Shown here piece after piece: positions 8,285-16,864 of a stretch of DNA of 64,000 nucleotides. The position numbers and the translations under genes were made by a program. Under the pieces are notes generated by a model. The model saw only the letters and a list, made by a program, of their open reading frames with translations. It did no database searches and was not told the origin of the DNA. The DNA is from an uncultured Bacteroidota bacterium (GTDB lineage Bacteria; Bacteroidota; Bacteroidia; Chitinophagales; Chitinophagaceae), in assembly GCA_903837525.1 (NCBI GenBank), contig CAILUU010000040.1:1-64000 (forward strand), given 5' to 3'. How positions within the stretch are numbered: position 1 is the stretch's first letter; each line of letters starts with the position of its first letter.

Positions 8285-9508
8285 ATGAATAAACTATTTA
8301 CACTTTTAATTCTATTATTTACTTTAGTTAGTAAAGGATTTTCGCAAACAACATTTACCCAATGGATATATGAGCCACTAAATGGCACCGCTGCTAACCC
8401 AACCCCTAATACTGGTAGTGGAACTTCAGCCTTGTTTGGTTCTATGAGTACCACTTCTACTGCTACTGGTATGACTGGTACAGGGTGTGGTGCACAAACT
8501 ACTGGAACATTAGCTTGGGCAATTGGTACTGCCAATCCCGGTACAACAAATGAATCTAGTGGTGTTCAATTTAATACATCAACAAGTGGATATACAGGAA
8601 TTAATGTAAGTTGGGATCAACGTTTTTCAAACACATCTACTAATACAGTAAGACTACAATATACTACAGACGGCTCAACTTGGACCAATTTTACCATGAC
8701 TGGCTCTAATACCACTATCTGTGCTACAGGTGCAGCAATAAATTCCAATGGATGTGCCGAAACTATTGGAGGTGACCAATATCGTAGGGTTTTGGTTGAT
8801 TTATCCTCTATCACTGCAGCTAATAACAACGCTAATTTTGGAGTAAGAATGTTAGCAGCTCATTATCAAAATACAGGTCAATTTAGGCAAGCTAACACCC
8901 CAGGAAGTGTTGCAACAGGTGGTACTTGGCGATTTGATAATGTGGCTTTTTCTGGAACAACTATTTTACCTCTTTCATTACTTTCATTTAACGCAAAAGC
9001 ACAAGGAAATAATATCATTGTAGATTGGAAAAGCAATAACGAAATAAACCATAAATATTACGAAGTAGTATATAGTACAGATGGTAGTAATTTTATACAA
9101 GCTGGGCAACGCAATGCGTTAGTTGGTAGTGGCGAAAAAGTATATACACTTACACATCAAAATGTTTCATTACTAGGTAGCAAGTTATTCTACCGTTTAA
9201 AAATGGTTTCTACAACTGGTGTTGTTACATATAGCAATATTGTAATTGTACGTTTTGGAAAACAAGTACAAGGCATTACAGATGTATATCCTAATCCTAC
9301 AACAGGTATAGTTACCTTAATTACAAACGCTACTGAGCAAGTACAACTAAACTTAATTGATGCTAGCGGTAAAATAATTGTAAGCAAACAAGTATTTATA
9401 AATAATACGTATAATTTAGATTTAACCAAGTATGCAAATGGTATATATATTTTAGAAGCTACCTTAACTAATGGCAACAAACAACAATTTAAAGTGGTAA
9501 AAAAGTAA
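8285..9508 (+). CDS. Secreted protein with type A T9SS C-terminal sorting domain
   Basis: A 407-residue exported protein. A Sec signal peptide (about 1-20, ending KGFSQ) is followed by a Thr/Ser/Gly-rich beta-sandwich region (about 21-230). A linker domain (ISL-type text such as YYEVVYSTDGSNF) comes next. The end is a type A T9SS sorting domain from about 333: VYPNPTTGIVTL, then LIDASGKII, NGIYILEATL and a basic KVVKK tail. This predicts export by Sec, then crossing of the outer membrane by the type IX system and anchoring or release. No catalytic motif was seen in the N-terminal part, so the role (adhesin or matrix protein) is unknown. No T9SS machinery gene is in the window. Confidence 0.88.
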   Translation: MNKLFTLLILLFTLVSKGFSQTTFTQWIYEPLNGTAANPTPNTGSGTSALFGSMSTTSTATGMTGTGCGAQTTGTLAWAIGTANPGTTNESSGVQFNTSTSGYTGINVSWDQRFSNTSTNTVRLQYTTDGSTWTNFTMTGSNTTICATGAAINSNGCAETIGGDQYRRVLVDLSSITAANNNANFGVRMLAAHYQNTGQFRQANTPGSVATGGTWRFDNVAFSGTTILPLSLLSFNAKAQGNNIIVDWKSNNEINHKYYEVVYSTDGSNFIQAGQRNALVGSGEKVYTLTHQNVSLLGSKLFYRLKMVSTTGVVTYSNIVIVRFGKQVQGITDVYPNPTTGIVTLITNATEQVQLNLIDASGKIIVSKQVFINNTYNLDLTKYANGIYILEATLTNGNKQQFKVVKK

Positions 9509-9524
9509 ATAATAAATACCTTAA

Positions 9525-9564
9525 TTTAAAAACCCCCAAGTTTTAAAACTTGGGGGTTTTTAAA
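9525..9564. terminator. Perfect palindromic terminator after the T9SS cargo gene
   Basis: Twenty bases (9525-9544) are followed immediately by their exact reverse complement (9545-9564). The core CCCCCAAG/CTTGGGGG is flanked by A and T runs on both sides, so it can end transcription in either direction. Confidence 0.85.
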
Positions 9565-9617
9565 TTAAATTACAACATTAAAATCAAAAAACAATGTAAG
9601 AGGAGTTGTAAAATTAT

Positions 9618-10916
9618 TTATGCCAACTCTATCACCGTTATCTCTGGCAACACACCTACCCTACCTGGGTAACCTAAAAAACCAAAGCCAGTGTTTATGT
9701 ATAATTTTTGTTTAGCCTCTGCGTATAAGCCACCCCATTGTTTGTAAACGTATTGTACAGGGCTCCATTTAAAACCTGGTAGCTCTAGCCCAAACTGCAT
9801 ACCATGTGTGTGGCCACTAAGCATTAAATCAATATCGGTGTAGTTGGGTTTTACCTCTGCATCCCAATGGCTAGGGTCGTGGCTTAATAATATTTTAAAT
9901 GGATATTTTTCTGCCCCAACGTATGCCTTAGCTAAATTACCGTAGGTATAAAAACGTGCTTTTCCACTAATATTTTGTACGCCTAAAATAGCAATTTCTG
10001 CATCGCCTTTTTTTAAGGTAATGTGTTCATCCATTAGCAAACGCCAACCCATGGTAGCATGTACGTTTACTAAATCGTCTAAGTTTTTTTGTTGTAAAGG
10101 AGTAAGTAAATGTTTGCCGATTGATTTTTCTTTTGCTCTATGCTCATCTGTTCTATCTGCCCAACGTACATAATCGCCATAATCATGATTACCCAATGTG
10201 CTATACACTCCCATGGGTGCTTTTAGTTTTGCAAATACATCTATATACTCATTCATTTCAGTGGCTAAATCATTTACTAAATCGCCTGTAAAAAAAATAA
10301 CATCTGGCTTTTCATCTAAAATTTTTTGCACCCCTTTTTCTACCCCTTTTTTATTCATAAAACTGCCACTATGTATATCTGTTATATGCACTATTTTTAA
10401 GCCTTTAAAAGCTGTGGGTAAATTATCAAAGTTTAGTTTAACTCTTTTTACCGTATACTTATATTTGTTGCTGTACCCATACAATAAAGTTCCAAAAAGC
10501 CCCGAGCCTGCTGCAAGCCCAAGCCAACTTAAAAATACACTTCGGGTAATTCCACCTTCATTCATTCCTTCTATTTCGGTATTGGTACTAAATAACTTTG
10601 CAGCTATCCATTGTATTAATCTACGTAAATCATCTACCACAAAAAATACAACCGATACTAGCTTTGCCATAAACAAACCTATTGCCGTAGCTAACAAATA
10701 CGTTCGTACTTTTTTATTTAAAAAATCTAATTGAGTAAAAGCAAATAATAAAAAACACAGAATAGCTAAAATAGATATTGCCCAATAAATACTATAAATA
10801 ATAGTTTTGGTTTTTGGCTGTACATGTTGACTAACAATTTTTATGGCTAAAAAAACATAGCTATCTAACACCAACATTATAGCTAAAAAAATAAAAGTAC
10901 CGAGTGAAGAACGCAT
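9618..10916 (-). CDS. Membrane-anchored metallophosphoesterase
   Basis: A 432-residue protein with about four hydrophobic segments in the first 150 residues and then a calcineurin-like phosphoesterase domain. Its metal and catalytic motifs are present in order: HITDIHSG, FFTGDLVND, STLGNHDY, LLSHDPSHWD and LMLSGHTHGMQ. This arrangement matches the YkuE/YaeI-like family, reported to act on phospholipid head groups or lipid-linked phosphates. The substrate here is unknown. I took the ATG at 10916 (MRSSLGTF), just before the first membrane segment, rather than the longer open frame to 10979, whose added residues are polar and unlike the family. Confidence 0.88.
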   Translation of the reverse strand: MRSSLGTFIFLAIMLVLDSYVFLAIKIVSQHVQPKTKTIIYSIYWAISILAILCFLLFAFTQLDFLNKKVRTYLLATAIGLFMAKLVSVVFFVVDDLRRLIQWIAAKLFSTNTEIEGMNEGGITRSVFLSWLGLAAGSGLFGTLLYGYSNKYKYTVKRVKLNFDNLPTAFKGLKIVHITDIHSGSFMNKKGVEKGVQKILDEKPDVIFFTGDLVNDLATEMNEYIDVFAKLKAPMGVYSTLGNHDYGDYVRWADRTDEHRAKEKSIGKHLLTPLQQKNLDDLVNVHATMGWRLLMDEHITLKKGDAEIAILGVQNISGKARFYTYGNLAKAYVGAEKYPFKILLSHDPSHWDAEVKPNYTDIDLMLSGHTHGMQFGLELPGFKWSPVQYVYKQWGGLYAEAKQKLYINTGFGFLGYPGRVGVLPEITVIELA

Positions 10917-11018
10917 TTTTAAATTTTGAATTGTTGAATTTCGATTTTTCGATTTTAAACCGCAAAGGTGTAAATACACAAAGAATTTTTATTTGTGCAT
11001 TTTTGACCAGTGACCACT

Positions 11019-11528
11019 CTACTCTTCAGCCCATTTCAAAAAATCATCTATCTGCAAATTTATTGCAGCCAACGTTTCATCATTGTTAAATTTTCCATTT
11101 TCGTCTAATAACGTGTGTACAACAGACAAAGGTAATTTATTAGGATGCACTGTAATTTTTAAATGATTTAAAATATTGGTTGTATGATCCAACCCACGTA
11201 AATTTCCAGCCTTACCTGTAGCGGTACCAACTAATAACGCTTTTTTATTGTGCCAAGCATCCGCAGGTTTGCTATTGTCAACTAAAAGTTTAAAAATACC
11301 GGGCAAACTACCATTATACTCTGGCAGAACTAAAATATATGCCGTTGTGGGTATTAAAAATTCTTGTTCAATTTTTTCAAACGCCTCGTCTCTTTTTATG
11401 GAGTGCAAGTCCTCTAACGATAAAAATTGAGATTTTGTCCCTTTTTCGGTTAAAATACGTTGGTATTCGTGGGCTACTTTACGGGTATTGCTGCCCAAAC
11501 GGTTGGTTCCGCTAATAATTGTAATCAT
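11019..11528 (-). CDS. NADPH-dependent FMN reductase family protein
   Basis: A 169-residue flavodoxin-fold protein of the NADPH-dependent FMN reductase family, cytoplasmic. The N-terminal phosphate-binding loop SGTNRLGSNTRKVA fits the family. The conserved PEYNGSLPGIFKLLVD (about 89-104) and GTATGKAGNLRGLDH sit where FMN is held. It would reduce a flavin, quinone or similar acceptor, but the substrate cannot be read from sequence. The gene is alone, leftward, downstream of no clear partner, and separated from the phosphoesterase by a spacer with CGCAAAG-type repeat words. Confidence 0.88.
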   Translation of the reverse strand: MITIISGTNRLGSNTRKVAHEYQRILTEKGTKSQFLSLEDLHSIKRDEAFEKIEQEFLIPTTAYILVLPEYNGSLPGIFKLLVDNSKPADAWHNKKALLVGTATGKAGNLRGLDHTTNILNHLKITVHPNKLPLSVVHTLLDENGKFNNDETLAAINLQIDDFLKWAEE

Positions 11529-11597
11529 TAATTATAAATTGTTTATAAAAATAACAAAGATCTTGCTGCTTTGTTGCCCAATATTATGCCGAATAGT

Positions 11598-11605
11598 TAA
11601 ATTTG
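11598..11605 (+). promoter_or_regulatory. -7 box TAAATTTG before the UPF0173-parAB operon
   Basis: TAAATTTG matches TAnnTTTG, 28 bases before the ATG at 11634. It is the only good candidate for driving the five-gene rightward operon through dapB. Confidence 0.45.
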
Positions 11606-11633
11606 CCATCCTGTCACATTCAGCAGCTATATT

Positions 11634-12314
11634 ATGAAACTTACCTATTACGGACATTCTTGCTTTAAAGTAGAAATTAAGGGTAAACATATCTTGTTTG
11701 ATCCTTTTATTACCGAAAATGAATTTGCAAAGCATATTGATATTAATACCATTGAAGCAGATTATATTTTTTTAACCCATGGCCATTTTGATCATATACT
11801 AGATGCAGAAGCTATTGCTTTACGAACAAATGCAAAAATTGTAGCTAATTGGGAAGTTGCAACATGGTTTAATAAAAAAGGAATAACCAATTATCACTCT
11901 ATGAATACCGGAGGAAAATGGGTTTTTGATTTTGGTACAGTTAAGTGTGTAAACGCTGTTCATTCAAGTGGCTTGCCCGATGGTAGCTATGGAGGTAGCC
12001 CCATAGGTTTTGTAGTTACTAGCCAAGAAGGGAATTTTTATTATAGCGGAGATACGGCCTTAACTATGGATATGCAGTTAATAGCTGCTTATACCACTTT
12101 AAATTTTTGTGTGTTTCCTATAGGTGATGTTTTTACTATGGATACCACCGATGCCATACAAGCAGCAAAAATGGTAGACTGTACTAACATAATTGGCGTA
12201 CATTACGATACTTTTGGGTATATTAAAATTGATAAACAAAAAACAATAGATTTATTTAACAGTGCAGCGTTACTTTTAAAATTGCCTGGCATTGGAGAAA
12301 CAATCGAGTTATAA
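11634..12314 (+). CDS. UPF0173 metal-dependent hydrolase (metallo-beta-lactamase fold)
   Basis: A 226-residue member of the UPF0173 family. The zinc-binding HxHxDH motif appears as THGHFDH, about residues 49-55. Further His and Asp ligands lie in AVHSSG, YYSGDTAL and IGVHYDTFG, as in metallo-beta-lactamase hydrolases. The N-terminal MKLTYYGHSCF is characteristic of the family. The substrate is unknown. It is first in a rightward operon and ends only three bases before parA, so it is probably co-transcribed with the segregation genes. A functional link to segregation is not implied. Confidence 0.9.
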   Translation: MKLTYYGHSCFKVEIKGKHILFDPFITENEFAKHIDINTIEADYIFLTHGHFDHILDAEAIALRTNAKIVANWEVATWFNKKGITNYHSMNTGGKWVFDFGTVKCVNAVHSSGLPDGSYGGSPIGFVVTSQEGNFYYSGDTALTMDMQLIAAYTTLNFCVFPIGDVFTMDTTDAIQAAKMVDCTNIIGVHYDTFGYIKIDKQKTIDLFNSAALLLKLPGIGETIEL

Positions 12315-12317
12315 ATT

Positions 12318-13118
12318 ATGGCAAAAATTATTGGCGTAGCCAATCAAAAAGGTGGAGTAGGTAAAACAACCACAGCAATAAACCTTGCTGCTAGTTTTGC
12401 TGTGTTAGAGTATAAAACATTATTGGTAGATGCTGATCCACAGGCGAATAGTACCACAGGAACGGGTTTTGATTTACACAATATTACACAAAGCTTGTAC
12501 GATTGTATGGTTAATGAAGCCCTAGCAAAAGATGTAATTTTAAAATCGGAAATTCCACATTTAGACGTTATGCCATCGCATATTGATTTAGTAGGTGCCG
12601 AAATTGAGATGATAAATTACCCTAACAGAGAAAGTGTTTTAAAAAAGATATTAGAGCCGTTGGTAGATGACTATGATTTTATTGTTATTGATTGCTCCCC
12701 ATCTCTTGGGTTAATTACCGTAAACGCATTAACTGCTGCAGATAGTGTGGTAGTACCCGTACAAACCGAATTTTTTGCGTTAGAAGGGTTAGGCAAATTA
12801 TTAAACACCGTAAAAATTGTACAAAACAGATTAAACCCCGATTTAAAAATTGAAGGCATTTTAATGACGATGTACGATGGTCGTTTACGCCTTTGCAACC
12901 AAGTTGTAAGTGAGGTTCGTAGGCATTTTGATGAGTTGGTTTTTAGTAGTATTATTCATCGTAATACTCGATTAAGCGAAGCCCCAAGCTTTGGCAAACC
13001 CGTAATTTTATACGATGCCGATAGTAAAGGAAGCATTAACTATTTAAACTTAGCCAAAGAAATTTTACAAAGAAATAATTTAACAAAAATAAATCAAGAA
13101 GATAAAATTCTAGAGTGA
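12318..13118 (+). CDS. parA: Chromosome partitioning ATPase ParA (Soj)
   Basis: A 266-residue ParA/Soj ATPase that works with ParB to separate newly copied origins, cycling on nucleoid DNA in an ATP-dependent way. The deviant Walker A motif [14 protein letters not shown] is at about 10-23, Walker A' [12 protein letters not shown] at about 36-47, and Walker [11 protein letters not shown] near 120. The length is that of chromosomal ParA, without the N-terminal DNA-binding extension of many plasmid forms. parB follows after an 80-base repeat-filled gap. I did not spot a parS site by eye in this window. Confidence 0.96.
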   Translation: MAKIIGVANQKGGVGKTTTAINLAASFAVLEYKTLLVDADPQANSTTGTGFDLHNITQSLYDCMVNEALAKDVILKSEIPHLDVMPSHIDLVGAEIEMINYPNRESVLKKILEPLVDDYDFIVIDCSPSLGLITVNALTAADSVVVPVQTEFFALEGLGKLLNTVKIVQNRLNPDLKIEGILMTMYDGRLRLCNQVVSEVRRHFDELVFSSIIHRNTRLSEAPSFGKPVILYDADSKGSINYLNLAKEILQRNNLTKINQEDKILE

Positions 13119-13198
13119 TGAGTTATGAATGGTAAGTTATGAATTAACATTTGCAATTCCGTAACTTATAATTTATAACTTATAATTTATAATTAATT
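13119..13198. repeat. Tandem and direct repeats between parA and parB
   Basis: The 14-base unit TAACTTATAATTTA occurs twice in perfect tandem (13162-13189). AGTTATGAAT occurs twice just upstream (13121-13130 and 13135-13144) and is partly complementary to it. The block fills the spacer and would fold into a weak AT-rich hairpin. Its function is unknown. It may be simple repeat expansion. Confidence 0.6.
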
Positions 13199-14113
13199 AT
13201 GAGTATTACACCAAAAAAAGACGCACTGGGCAAAGGCATAAGAAGTTTGTTACAAAACATAGATGCCGATTTAAAAAGTACCGCAGGTAACTTAAAATCC
13301 GAAATTGTTGAACAAACAATAACATCGTTACGTATACCTCTTAATCAAATAGAAGTAAACCCTAAACAACCCCGGCACGATTTTGATGAAACAGCCTTAA
13401 GCGAATTAGCTGCTTCTCTAAAATTACACGATATTATTCAGCCACTAACCGTAAGTAAACTACCAACGGGTAAATATAGGTTGATTGCAGGCGAACGTAG
13501 ATTTAGAGCTGCAAAAATTGCAGGTTTAAAAGATGTGCCTGTTTACATACGCCAAGCAAATGATGTACAGTTATTAGAGTTGTCTTTACTAGAAAATTTA
13601 CAAAGAGAAAACTTAAATGCTATAGAAGTTGGCCTAAGCTACAAACGCTTAATGGATGAATTAGATTATACGCAAGAACAAGTGGCAGAGCGTATGGGGA
13701 AAGATAGAAGCACCGTTACAAATTACATTCGCTTATTAAAATTACCACCCGATATACAAATTGCCGTACGTACCAATAAAATTAGTATGGGGCATGCTAG
13801 GGCATTAATTAATGTAGATGTGGTAGATAAACAACTGTATATTTTCAACGAAATAAAAAGCAAAGATTTATCTGTTCGGCAAACAGAAGACTTAGTTCGA
13901 AAAATTTACACTTCGTCTACAAATGTTAAATCGTCTGTAAAAACTTCCTTACCTCCTGCATTTAAAAAAATAGAAGATAATTTAGCCTCAAATTATAATA
14001 CCAAAGTAAAAATGGTGCATACCAAAAAAGGTAATGGTAGTATTTTATTTGAGTACTATTCTTTAGAAGAACTGAATGGATTATTAAACAAATTAAATAT
14101 TAAAGTAAGTTAA
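13199..14113 (+). CDS. parB: Chromosome partitioning protein ParB (Spo0J)
   Basis: A 304-residue ParB that binds parS sites, loads as a CTP-dependent clamp and stimulates ParA. The N-terminal KDALGKGIRSLL (about 6-17) is the usual ParA-interaction segment. The ParB/Srx nuclease-like domain includes IEVNPKQPRHDF and the CTP-binding GERRFRA box (about 99-105), followed by LLENLQREN. The helix-turn-helix with YTQEQVAERMGKDRSTVTN (about 156-174) comes next, then a C-terminal dimer region. The stop overlaps the start of the next gene by one base (TAATG), indicating translational coupling. Confidence 0.96.
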   Translation: MSITPKKDALGKGIRSLLQNIDADLKSTAGNLKSEIVEQTITSLRIPLNQIEVNPKQPRHDFDETALSELAASLKLHDIIQPLTVSKLPTGKYRLIAGERRFRAAKIAGLKDVPVYIRQANDVQLLELSLLENLQRENLNAIEVGLSYKRLMDELDYTQEQVAERMGKDRSTVTNYIRLLKLPPDIQIAVRTNKISMGHARALINVDVVDKQLYIFNEIKSKDLSVRQTEDLVRKIYTSSTNVKSSVKTSLPPAFKKIEDNLASNYNTKVKMVHTKKGNGSILFEYYSLEELNGLLNKLNIKVS

Positions 14114-14721
14114 TGCAATTCCGTTTTTTTATTTTTATTTTATTACTATTATGGGGCAATTTTTGTATTGGCCAAAAAGATAGTCTACTAAATAAAGAAA
14201 CTAAAGCAAAAAAAATAAAACAAAAAACATATCCATTTGCAAAAATAGATAGCACAAAACCTTACAACCCACGTATTGCTATTTTACGCTCTGCCATTGG
14301 ACCAGGTTGGGGGCAAATTACCAACAAAAAATATTGGAAATTGCCCATTGTATATGGTGCATTGGGTACAACTGGCTATATATTTGTTAGAAATATTAAG
14401 CAATTTAAAGAAGCCAATGCTGCATTTAAAAATGCAAGTGATCTCAACCCACTAAATGATATTGAAATTCCAGAGCCCTATTACAGTGTTCGAAGCCAAC
14501 CCGAACGTATAAAAAATTTTAGAAACCAGGTTAGGCAAAATGTAGATTATTCAGTTTTATTTTTTGTCCTATTTTGGGGCTTAAATGTTGCCGATGCGGC
14601 TGTGGATGCTCATTTAAAAACATTTGATGTAAGCAACGATTTAAGCTTGCAAATAAAACCTGGTTATAGTCAACTAGCTAACACAAATGGAATAAGTATG
14701 GTATTAAAAATTGGTAAATAA
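14113..14721 (+). CDS. DUF5683 domain membrane protein of the parAB operon
   Basis: A 202-residue protein with an N-terminal hydrophobic signal or anchor (about 1-22). A conserved DUF5683-like core follows, PRIAILRSAIGPGWGQITNK at about 54-73, then KYWKLPIVYGALGTTGYIF. A second hydrophobic stretch (YSVLFFVLFWGLNVADAAVDAH) lies near 144-165. The product is probably envelope-located and its function is unknown. In Bacteroidota this family is often found between parB and dapB, as here (recollection, not a search). Overlap with the parB stop suggests coupled translation. Confidence 0.85.
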   Translation: MQFRFFIFILLLLWGNFCIGQKDSLLNKETKAKKIKQKTYPFAKIDSTKPYNPRIAILRSAIGPGWGQITNKKYWKLPIVYGALGTTGYIFVRNIKQFKEANAAFKNASDLNPLNDIEIPEPYYSVRSQPERIKNFRNQVRQNVDYSVLFFVLFWGLNVADAAVDAHLKTFDVSNDLSLQIKPGYSQLANTNGISMVLKIGK

Positions 14722-14731
14722 ATTTCTCTAA

Positions 14732-15451
14732 ATGAACATTGCATTAATTGGTTATGGTAAAATGGGCAAAGCAATTGAAGAAATTGCGTTAGAAAAAGGA
14801 CATACCATTAGCTTAAAAATAACGTCTAAAAACAGTGCTGATTTTACTACAGGAAATTTAGTGGGTACAGATGTTGCCATAGAATTTACCAACCCCGAAA
14901 GTGCAGTTGAAAATTTATATACTTGTTTTAAAGCAAATGTGCCAGTGGTTTGTGGCAGCACAGGTTGGCTTAGCCAAATTAATGAGGTTGAAGAAAATTG
15001 TACTAGCCATAATGCGGCTTTAGTATATGCTAGTAATTTTAGTGTGGGTGTAAATATTTTTTTTGAATTAAATAAAAAATTAGCTCAATTAATGGCTAAT
15101 CAACCCTCCTATAAAGTTGTACTAGAAGAAATACATCATACCCAAAAAAAAGATGCTCCAAGTGGAACAGCTATAACAATTGCCGAGCAACTTATAAATC
15201 ATCTGCCACAAAAAAGCAGTTGGGTAAATAAGGAAACTACGGTTGAAAATGAATTAGCCATTATTAGTAAACGTATTGATCCTGCACCTGGTACACATAC
15301 TGTAACCTTTTCATCACAAATAGATGATATTGAAATTATCCATACAGCACATAACAGGCAAGGGTTTGCCGCAGGTGCAGTTTTAGCAGCAGAGTTTTTA
15401 ACCAATAAAAAAGGTATATATACAATGAAGGATGTGTTGAATTTTTACTAG
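14732..15451 (+). CDS. dapB: 4-hydroxy-tetrahydrodipicolinate reductase
   Basis: DapB reduces hydroxy-tetrahydrodipicolinate with NAD(P)H in diaminopimelate and lysine synthesis. The 239-residue protein has the nucleotide-binding start NIALIGYGKMGKAIEE, EFTNPESAVEN, the loop VVCGSTGW (about 71-78), ASNFSVGVNIF, and the substrate motif EIHHTQKKDAPSGTA (about 137-151), all normal for the family. It is the last gene of the rightward UPF0173-parA-parB-DUF5683 operon, 10 bases after DUF5683. lysC converges on it from the other strand with a 10-base gap. Confidence 0.97.
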   Translation: MNIALIGYGKMGKAIEEIALEKGHTISLKITSKNSADFTTGNLVGTDVAIEFTNPESAVENLYTCFKANVPVVCGSTGWLSQINEVEENCTSHNAALVYASNFSVGVNIFFELNKKLAQLMANQPSYKVVLEEIHHTQKKDAPSGTAITIAEQLINHLPQKSSWVNKETTVENELAIISKRIDPAPGTHTVTFSSQIDDIEIIHTAHNRQGFAAGAVLAAEFLTNKKGIYTMKDVLNFY

Positions 15452-15461
15452 TTATTATTTA

Positions 15462-16784
15462 TTATTCTAGTCCAAACAACCCCTTATTCAAACACTTTAG
15501 TGCTTCTTCTTTATAACTACGAGGTATTAATAACGAAATATTATGTTTACTACCGCCATAGCTTACCATACGTACAGGAATAGTTGAAACCGATTCAAAT
15601 AGTTTACGCATTACTTCCTTTGTTTCGGTAATTTCGTTACCAACAATTGAAACAATAGTTTGATTCGTATCTACCTCTACCGTTCCAAACAGCTCTAATT
15701 CTTTTAAAATATCTGCTAAAAAAATATCATTATCTACTGTAACTGATACCGCCACTTCCGAGGTAGTAATCATATCAATAGAGGTACGATATTTTTCAAA
15801 TACTTCAAATACTTTACGTAAAAAGCCATAGGCTAATAACATTCTACTACTCTTAATTTTAATTGCAGTAATACTATCTTTAGCAGCAACTGCTTTTACA
15901 CCAACACTTCCAGCTTGCTCTGCAATTAATGTTCCCTTTGCCGATGGATCCATTGTATTTAATAACCGTACAGGAACATTATAATATTGTGCCGGCCAAA
16001 TACTAGCAGGATGCAAAATTTTTGCTCCAAAATAGGCTAACTCAGCAGCCTCTTCAAAGCTTAATTGCTCAATTGGTAATGTTTTATCTACCACTCTTGG
16101 ATCGTTATTGTGCATACCATCAATATCTGTCCAAATTTCACATACACTTGCATTAACTGCTGCTGCAATCAATGAGGCACTGTAATCACTTCCTCCTCTT
16201 TTTAAATTATCTACCTCTCCTTTTGCATTACGGCTAATATAGCCTTGTGTAACAAATATGTTGGTGTCTTTATTACGTTGCATTAGCTGTGCTAATTTTA
16301 CTTTAATAGTTCCAATTTGTGGTTCATCGTAGCTATCAATAGTCATAAAGTCTAATGCAGGCAACAGCACATGATGTATGTTTTGTTCTGCTAAATAAAT
16401 ACTAAATAATTTTGTACTAAGTAGTTCACCTTGTGCTAAAATATCTTTATTTAATGCTTCGCTAAACGATATTTTTAAAATGATTGTCAAAAATTCAAAA
16501 TGCTCTGCCAAAAGTTGTTTTGCTTTTAATTTAGCATCATCTGTATTGAACAGCAACTCAATAAAAGTTTGATAATGTTGCTCTAAAGCATCAATTTGTA
16601 GTTTAGCTTCGTTTTTGTTTCCACTAGCTAGTGTTGAACTAATTTCTACCAAGGCATTTGTAGTGCCGCTTAAGGCAGATAGTACCACAATTTTACTATC
16701 AACATCTGCTGTTATCAATTTTGCTACTTCTTTCATTCGTTGTGGGCTTCCTAAGCTAGTACCACCAAATTTCATCACTTTCAT
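15462..16784 (-). CDS. lysC: Aspartate kinase (monofunctional)
   Basis: Aspartate kinase phosphorylates aspartate as the first committed step toward lysine, threonine and methionine. The 440-residue protein has the N-terminal MKFGGTSLGSPQR, the phosphate and aspartate-binding GGSDYSASLIAAA and EIWTDIDGMHNNDPR. Two C-terminal ACT regions (DMITTSEVAVSVTV and QTIVSIVGNE) suggest allosteric control by an end product. It is not fused to homoserine dehydrogenase. It converges with dapB and is preceded by a -7 box at 16832-16839. Two other diaminopimelate-pathway genes are in this window. Confidence 0.96.
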   Translation of the reverse strand: MKVMKFGGTSLGSPQRMKEVAKLITADVDSKIVVLSALSGTTNALVEISSTLASGNKNEAKLQIDALEQHYQTFIELLFNTDDAKLKAKQLLAEHFEFLTIILKISFSEALNKDILAQGELLSTKLFSIYLAEQNIHHVLLPALDFMTIDSYDEPQIGTIKVKLAQLMQRNKDTNIFVTQGYISRNAKGEVDNLKRGGSDYSASLIAAAVNASVCEIWTDIDGMHNNDPRVVDKTLPIEQLSFEEAAELAYFGAKILHPASIWPAQYYNVPVRLLNTMDPSAKGTLIAEQAGSVGVKAVAAKDSITAIKIKSSRMLLAYGFLRKVFEVFEKYRTSIDMITTSEVAVSVTVDNDIFLADILKELELFGTVEVDTNQTIVSIVGNEITETKEVMRKLFESVSTIPVRMVSYGGSKHNISLLIPRSYKEEALKCLNKGLFGLE

Positions 16785-16831
16785 TCATTAATTATTTTAT
16801 GCTGTAACCGGTATCAATTTTTATTGAGCAG

Positions 16832-16839
16832 CAAATGTA
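16832..16839 (-). promoter_or_regulatory. -7 box TACATTTG before lysC
   Basis: Minus-strand TACATTTG matches TAnnTTTG, about 47 bases before the lysC start. No clear -33 element was found. Confidence 0.45.
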
Positions 16840-16864
16840 TAACTACAAAATCGCTTTTAAAAAT

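Noticed and set aside
10198-10734. A 178-residue rightward open frame opposite the metallophosphoesterase gene
   Set aside because: It is antisense to a strongly conserved enzyme. Its codons mirror the phosphoesterase frame and no domain is seen.
12318-14113. A parS site near parAB and an origin of replication here
   Set aside because: I looked for a CACGTG-centred palindrome and saw none in the window, and neither dnaA nor clustered DnaA boxes were recognised. parAB alone does not place the origin.
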